NCBI GenBank assembly: GCA_018894105.1
Contig: CM032128.1
Coordinates: 30,217,299 to 30,281,298 of the forward strand
DNA: 64,000 bases
DNA from: Jacaranda mimosifolia
Lineage: Eukaryota; Streptophyta; Magnoliopsida; Lamiales; Bignoniaceae
Direction of reading: 5' to 3'
This document shows positions 60,746 through 64,000 of this stretch, piece by piece. Under the pieces are notes generated by a model that ran no database searches, was not told the origin of the DNA, and saw only the letters and a list, made by a program, of their open reading frames with translations. Every line of letters begins with the position of its first letter. Position 1 is the first letter of the stretch. The translations under genes were made by a program, and so were the position numbers.

Positions 60746-61130
60746 TTTTCTTTTTTTAAGTTTAATCACTATTCAAACTATCGAAATAATGTTTGAATGA
60801 TTAAATAATTTAATATATATACACTGAACTTTATTATTTTTTCAATTAAATTGCTACACAATCTATCCGTTTATGTTTGAATAAAATCTATATTTTTTAA
60901 ATGGTATAGATCTATACCATTTAAAATAATTAAATATTCATGCTCAAATTAGCGACATCATGTTTGAATAATTAAATATTTTATTAATATATATAGACAG
61001 AGATTTTTAAAATTTTTACAATTAAATGACTACTCAATCTGGCAATTGTGTGTTTGAGTAATATGAATATTTTAATAAACATTTATAGAGTTTTTTAATT
61101 CTTTTTCTCATGCAAATCACTACTCAATCT
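58160..61130. other. Unpaired centre of the MULE-like element
   Basis: AT-rich DNA with no transposase or captured-gene frame. It contains a C21 homopolymer (58,975-58,995), a segment with hAT-MITE-like words (59,310-59,480 and 59,755-59,830, GGTTTGGATCAATTTT and TTGGATTGGATC) and an AT/AG compound microsatellite at 60,699-60,744. Confidence 0.5.
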
Positions 61131-61499
61131 GACCATATTATGTTTTAATAACATAACGATATATATATATATATATAGTTTGTTAATTCTTGACAAGCTA
61201 TTCTTGAATCAATTTAAAGTACGAAAATACTCAAATAATAGTAGCGCTTCCTTTTTCTTTTTTTAAATTTACACAATTTTTATTTATAAAGTAATCACTA
61301 ATAATTGTATTGGACCATCAAATAAATAAAACGATTTTTCATTCAAAAATATTCTTTCTTTTAAAGCAAATACTCAAGATATTTCAGGGCATAATTTTAG
61401 ACTATACTAAAATTTTCCAACTGTATCTAGAAAGTACAAAAGGGGCCGAATGGACCAACGAAAAAATTGTATAAGCAAATAATAATGAAAAAAAAATGT

Positions 61500-62842
61500 A
61501 AAATCACTAGTAGCAATAACGATTACTTGGATATAAAAAGGTTATACAATAATCGCTAATACCATTAGCGATATAAGTATTTTTAAATATATATGTATAT
61601 ACAATAAAATTGCTTACAAGGTTAGCGATAATTATTTCTTTTAATTTTAGATTTTTTTTAAAATTGTTGCTAATCATGGCGATATTTTTTTTAGTAAATC
61701 CCACACTCCAAAATTTTTTGTTACACTTTTACACAAATAGTAAAATAAATAAATTTTATTTATTTAAGAATAAATAAATACTAGCGATTGTTTTATGAAT
61801 AATTTTTTTAATGCAAACAGTAAAATAAATAAATTTTATTTATTTATGAATAAATAAATAGTAGCGATTGTTTTATGAATAATTTTTTTTTAATATTACA
61901 ATTTAATAAAATATATAATAATGAACAAATAGTAGTGATTGTTTTATGAATAAATTTTTTAAATACTACAATTTAATAAAATACATAATAATGAACAAAT
62001 AGTAAAAAAAGGCTATACAATCATCGCTAATACCATTAGCGATATAAGTATTTATAAAATATATATATATATATATACAATAAATCACTAACAAGGTTAG
62101 CGATAATTACTTCTTTTAATTTTAGAATTTTTTTTAAAATTTTCGCTAACCATCTTGGCGATATATAATCGCTAATAGTAATAGCGATTTTTTTTACCCC
62201 TTTTAAAATTAACAATTCTATTTCTTCTAATATTACGATTTCAAAAATCACCAATAGTAGTAGTGATTACCTTTTTTTAATATTACATTTTATATTTTTT
62301 CTACCTTATGAATATTATGAAATTTAATATTACAATTTATACAATAATCGATAATCATAGTAGCAATCTTTTTTTCCTAATAGTACATTTCACACACTAA
62401 TTGCTAATAATAGCGGCAATTGTTTTTTTAATAGTACAAATTATTTATTTTTAATATTAAAATTCACAATATTCGCTTAATAACAGCAGCACATCATTTT
62501 TTTTTAATATTACAATTTAAAGAATAGCTTACAGTTGTACCGATTACTATTTTTAATAGTAGATTTTTTGAATATTACAATTCACACACGCTATTTGTAT
62601 TACGATATTTCTTTTTAATATTACAATTTACACAATAACCTAATAATAGTAGCATTTTTCTATACTAATAATAAATAGTAGAGATTATTTTCTTGTTATT
62701 ATAATTTACAATAATCGTTTTATGAATATAATAAATTGCAGCATTTTTTTTATTATAATTTACAAAATATTTGCTATTAACACTAGCGATTCTTCTTTTA
62801 TTTTAGCATTTTTGTTATTTCATTAGTCGCTACTATCAGTAG

Positions 62843-62880
<38 letters not shown>
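61500..62880. repeat. Hairpin-rich tandem array in the right arm of the MULE-like element
   Basis: Inverted counterpart of the left array: repeated AATCGCTAATACCATTAGCG, ATATTACAATTTACACAATA and GTAGCGATT words. Two near-identical ~120-bp tandem blocks are present (61,740-61,900 with AAATAAATAAATAGTAGCGA, and the ATCGCTAATACCATTAGCG blocks at 61,550 and 62,025). It closes with a (TC)n tract at 62,846-62,878. Confidence 0.7.
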
Positions 62881-62883
<3 letters not shown>

Positions 62884-63035
62884 ATTACAGCTTATCAATT
62901 AGCCCATTTTGAGGATGAAAAGGTAAAATCGGCTCTGCTTGTGTTGTCAACATCTCGTACCAAAACTTGAATTCAGAATTCTGATTGGTTTCTACCATCA
63001 GGTGTGTACGAGGATACCTGACGGTAGAAAACCCC

Positions 63036-63058
63036 GAGTAAGTTCTCCTGCAATTATT
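63036..63058 (-). pseudogene. Tail of the duplicated myosin fragment beyond the insertion
   Basis: GAGTAAGTT plus CTCCTGCAATTAT matches the gene at 23,986-24,008 (GAGTAAGTTTTCCTGCGATTAT) with two differences. This is the start of exon 21 and the end of intron 20. It then stops, so another insertion or break lies at ~63,058. Confidence 0.75.
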
Positions 63059-64000
63059 GTTGGTTGGTTGTGTTGTGCAAAATAAATAATACAAACAATT
63101 ACGCAAGTGCACGTATCGCAACAAGTAATAAAATGATGAGAAGAGTGTCGATCCCACGAGGAACTAAATTATTCGCTACTAATTATTAATTTATCACACA
63201 CTTGTTTTATTCAAACAAAATCAATTAAATAAGAATTAAAACTAAACTAATGAAAATAAGAAAAAAGGTACAGTTAAGATTTCTATCAGGATATAGAAGC
63301 CTAAAATTATGATTTCATCAATCGAATAAGTTGATTACATAATTTTCTCCCTATGAAATTAATAACAAGTTATTAATCTTGAGTCTTATGCAATTACGAG
63401 GTTCTTTAGAGTAGCCTGCAATCAAATCCCTAATTTATTCAATTCACTATATTCCTATGTGAATTAACTAAATTATGAATAAGGTTGTACCACTCAACTA
63501 ACTCCCTAGGGCAAGCAGGTACATTCCTATCCTACTCACAAATTAATTAGTTCATCAATTTGAACAATTAATCCTAAGGTCTTCTATTGTCAATCAATCC
63601 CTAGATTTTCTTTTCCAAGACTCCTCTAAGGTTTAAAGATGCCTTGACTGTTGATCAGGTAATCAAATTGAAAAAGCACACAATAGAAGAAATAACTTTA
63701 AGCGTTATTAATTTCATGGAAGAAAACCATGCATTAATTTATTCAAAAGAATCCATCATAATCTTAGAGTAACGAATTAGTTCATAATTGAATTGTCAAA
63801 CAAAACATGAATAAAACGAAATATTGTTTCAAATCCAGAATTAAAAACAAAATCAAAGGGAGAAGAAGAAACTCTATTCTTAGACGAATCGGATCTCCAC
63901 TTTGTCCTCCTTTGAATCCCGAATTCTTGCGATACTTCTAATCTCCAAAATAACAAATCCCCCAAAAACCTTTAACTAAGTGTCTGAAAGGCTTATTTAT
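63059..64000. repeat. Unclassified repeat running off the window
   Basis: It contains AAGTGCACGTATCGCAACAA, then GTAATAAAATGATGAGAAG and GTGTCGATCCCACGAGGAAC, a word combination I remember as common in plant repeats but cannot assign to a class. No credible gene; the short frame at 63,777-63,965 is unremarkable. Confidence 0.4.

Larger units (their letters stand above)
48602..63035. mobile_element. MULE-like fold-back element, interrupted by a copia element
   Basis: The 9-bp GAGTAAGTT lies immediately outside both ends (48,593-48,601 and 63,036-63,044), and joining the flanks restores the myosin exon 21 sequence. Ends are GGGGGTTTCTACCATCAGG and, inverted, GGGGTTTTCTACCGTCAGG. Without the nested copia the element is ~6.6 kb (48,602-48,610 plus 56,424-63,035). 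The two arms (56,424 to ~58,160 and ~61,130-63,035) are inverted copies; for example, the segment with GGTCCATTCAGCCCCTTTTG (57,827) is mirrored near 61,450. A 9-bp duplication is the Mutator hallmark. No transposase frame is visible, so it is non-autonomous. Confidence 0.85.

Overview
This is nuclear DNA of a flowering plant, probably a eudicot; the species cannot be named from the sequence. The reasons are a many-intron class XI (plant) myosin gene, Ty1/copia and gypsy-type retroelement remains, MULE/hAT/Helitron-like DNA elements, very AT-rich intergenic DNA and no bacterial-style operons. All coordinates come from reading the sequence by eye, with splice sites and reading phases worked out by hand.

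Layout. 1-1.8 kb: a gypsy-type gag fragment (minus strand) beside a plus-strand LTR-like piece. 1.8-7.7 kb: two large fold-back structures made of degenerate 'gggactaaa' units, with LTR fragments at their centres. 7.9-12.7 kb: a decayed, 5'-truncated copia element on the plus strand. 13.06-31.52 kb, minus strand: the only intact host gene, a class XI myosin. I could assemble 38 phase-consistent coding exons encoding about 1,479 residues, in the order N-terminal SH3-like region, motor, IQ neck, coiled coil and globular cargo-binding (DIL) tail. Its last intron holds an antisense copia remnant and its intron 28 holds a 1.7-kb hAT-like element. 31.96-34.55 kb, upstream of the promoter: two TIR elements, the second carrying an intronless, stop-interrupted pectinesterase fragment.

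34.6-46.7 kb is gene-free, AT-rich DNA with MITE-like elements, a degenerate tandem array and a possible Helitron. 46.67-48.60 kb is a second copy of myosin exons 21-23 with their introns. That copy is interrupted in exon 21 by a 6.6-kb fold-back element with a 9-bp target-site duplication (GAGTAAGTT), which is itself interrupted by a 7.8-kb copia element (TSD GTTTC, LTRs of about 1.5 kb). The events nest in a clear order: myosin duplication, then MULE-like insertion, then copia insertion. The end of the window (63.06-64 kb) is another repeat of unknown class.

The observations most worth following are: (i) the MULE-like fold-back element, whose arms are arrays of short hairpins; (ii) the TIR element with the captured pectinesterase; (iii) unusual motor-domain residues in the myosin, notably Ser in place of the switch II Phe; and (iv) the myosin fragment, which keeps ancestral-looking IQ residues that the complete gene has lost. 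I found no tRNA, rRNA or CRISPR array.
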